A DNA stretch of 64,000 nucleotides from JADJOY01 sp016713535 [NCBI: Deltaproteobacteria bacterium]. Lineage in GTDB: Bacteria; JADJOY01. Made by a program: the position numbers and the translations under genes. Numbering within the stretch: the first letter of the stretch is position 1; each line of letters opens with the position of its first letter. The notes beneath the pieces are model-generated. The model saw only the letters and a list, made by a program, of their open reading frames with translations, had not been told where the DNA came from and made no database searches. The DNA lies in NCBI GenBank assembly GCA_016713535.1, contig JADJOY010000004.1, positions 371,992-435,991 on the forward strand, in the 5' to 3' direction. This document shows positions 63,121 through 64,000 of this stretch, piece by piece.

Positions 63121-64000
63121 GTGAACACCGCGCCATCGCGTGCTGGCTTCCCGCGCTCCACGTCGCGGGGGCTGGCCGCGCGATGCGCGGGGATCGCGTT
63201 GCTCGTGCTGGTGCTTCGCCAGCACGCGGCGGCGCAGTCCGGCGCGCTCGCGCCGACACCCGACGCCCCGAACCAGGTCCAGTTCACCGTCACCTACGAC
63301 GTGTACGCGCCGCACGACTGGACCTCGGCGCTCTCGCAACGAAGCTGGGTGGCGTTCGCCTACGACCCGCTGGCGCATCGCCTCGAGGTCCGTGACCTGC
63401 ACCTCTTCCCCGACGACGTGCCGCTGTGGTGCTTCGGGTTTCACGCGTGCTTCGGCTACTGCGCGATCGACATCGCGCTCGATCCCGCGGTGCCACCCCG
63501 GTCGCCGCCGCTGAGCCGGAGGGTCACCTGAGCCTCGCGATCCCCGTGCAGATGACCCACCGGCCCGCCTTCGCGACCGTGCGCTGCGACCAGTCCTGGG
63601 TCGAGACCGATCCCGCACGCTGTCGATGACCGGGACGTTCCGTTACGACGCCGCGACCGGCGGGTGTCCTCGCCGATTTCCTCGGCAGCGGAGGTGGGGA
63701 ATCGTCGGTGGGCTCGCGCACCTCGAGGTCACCCTCCAACTTCGGCGGCTTCACGCCCGTGCTCGACTCGCTCCCCGACCCGGTTCGCGTCGGCGCCGCG
63801 ATCGAGCTGAGCGGTGCCGGGATCTCGCCGGGATCGTTGCTCAAGGTCTTCGTCGCGACCGGCGAGGGTGCGGTCGACGTGTTGCCGTCGGGGATCAGCG
63901 CCCGGCGACGAGCGCGACCACGTGGACCGGCACGCTCCTGCCTCGTGGCCCGTCCCGGCCCCGGACGCGACGCTCCTCGGCAACGCTTCGCCTCGTTGCT
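63121..64000 (+). CDS. Secreted beta-rich protein, partial, multiple frameshifts
   Basis: It begins at GTG 63121 with a signal peptide (CAGIALLVLVLRQHAAAQS) and continues VQFTVTYDVYAPHDW, LHLFPDDVPLWCFGFHACFG. Coding continues in successive other frames: HLSLAIPVQMTHRPAF, LSMTGTFRYDAATG, then FGGFTPVLDSLPDPV and IELSGAGISPGSLLKVFVA. The last resembles an Ig-like IPT module. At least three single-base breaks lie between 63500 and 63700 and another after 63890. It runs off the window. No function can be given. Confidence 0.5.

Overview
This is a window of very GC-rich DNA, roughly 70 percent G+C by eye. It is densely packed with bacterial genes on both strands. No rRNA, tRNA, CRISPR array, integrase or transposase was recognised. 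A clade II type (Sec-exported) nitrous oxide reductase cluster, a TRAP transporter with a TatT-type lipoprotein partner, a pseudokinase fused to a receiver, sigma-54 activators, B12-binding radical SAM enzymes and many lipoproteins suggest a high-GC deltaproteobacteria-like lineage such as Myxococcota or Binatota. That placement is an inference from gene content only.

Layout, left to right. 1-5.1 kb (minus strand): an Lgt-like protein, a pseudokinase/receiver protein, glutaryl-CoA dehydrogenase, YjbQ and a TetR regulator. 5.2-8.4 kb (plus): a TetR-controlled set of membrane protein, phenol-type flavin monooxygenase and fumarylacetoacetate-hydrolase-like enzyme, which looks like an aromatic degradation module. 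8.4-10.3 kb: a MASE1-PAS-GGDEF diguanylate cyclase. 10.3-17.8 kb: the AddB-AddA recombination helicase-nuclease. 18-23.5 kb: TRAP binding protein, fused permease, methyltransferase, and on the other strand the TatT lipoprotein. 23.5-31.4 kb: an accessory region with secreted or lipoprotein genes, a lower-GC formyltransferase, a small regulator, a thioredoxin-like protein, Smr and DUF971 proteins, and many hairpin and tandem repeats. 31.4-38.6 kb: PLP enzyme, GAF-PAS sigma-54 activator, acyltransferase, di-iron ferritin-like protein and an MsrAB lipoprotein. 38.6-42.8 kb: a two-component pair and a B12 radical SAM enzyme. 43-54.4 kb: the nos locus. 54.4-64 kb: UvrD-like helicase, hypothetical proteins, a large lipoprotein with a dockerin-like tail, NFACT-R, a second B12 radical SAM enzyme and two damaged secreted-protein genes.

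The most informative region is the nos locus. A NorR-type activator is divergent from an operon that reads hemerythrin-like protein, cytochrome c, NosZ, NosD, NosF, NosL, NosY, a NosB-like membrane protein and, last, a fasciclin protein. In front of the hemerythrin gene is a sigma-54 promoter (TGG, ten bases, GC spacing). Upstream of it lie three GT-N7-AC boxes of the kind NorR binds. This suggests that nitric oxide, sensed by NorR, switches on N2O reduction. Convergent with the operon is a heme-copper-oxidase subunit I homologue. It keeps the two low-spin heme histidines but has lost every ligand of the binuclear centre, so it is probably an electron-transfer protein rather than an oxidase.

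Two families of short intergenic hairpins run through the window. The first has a conserved six-base loop (mostly CTCCGT) on stems whose sequence differs from copy to copy but stays paired. The second has an RCAGG loop and a CTACG tail. They mostly sit just 3' of stop codons. Separately, at least a dozen otherwise intact genes carry a single-base frameshift, often in G or C runs. This looks like assembly error rather than gene decay, and such genes are annotated here over their full reconstructed span.
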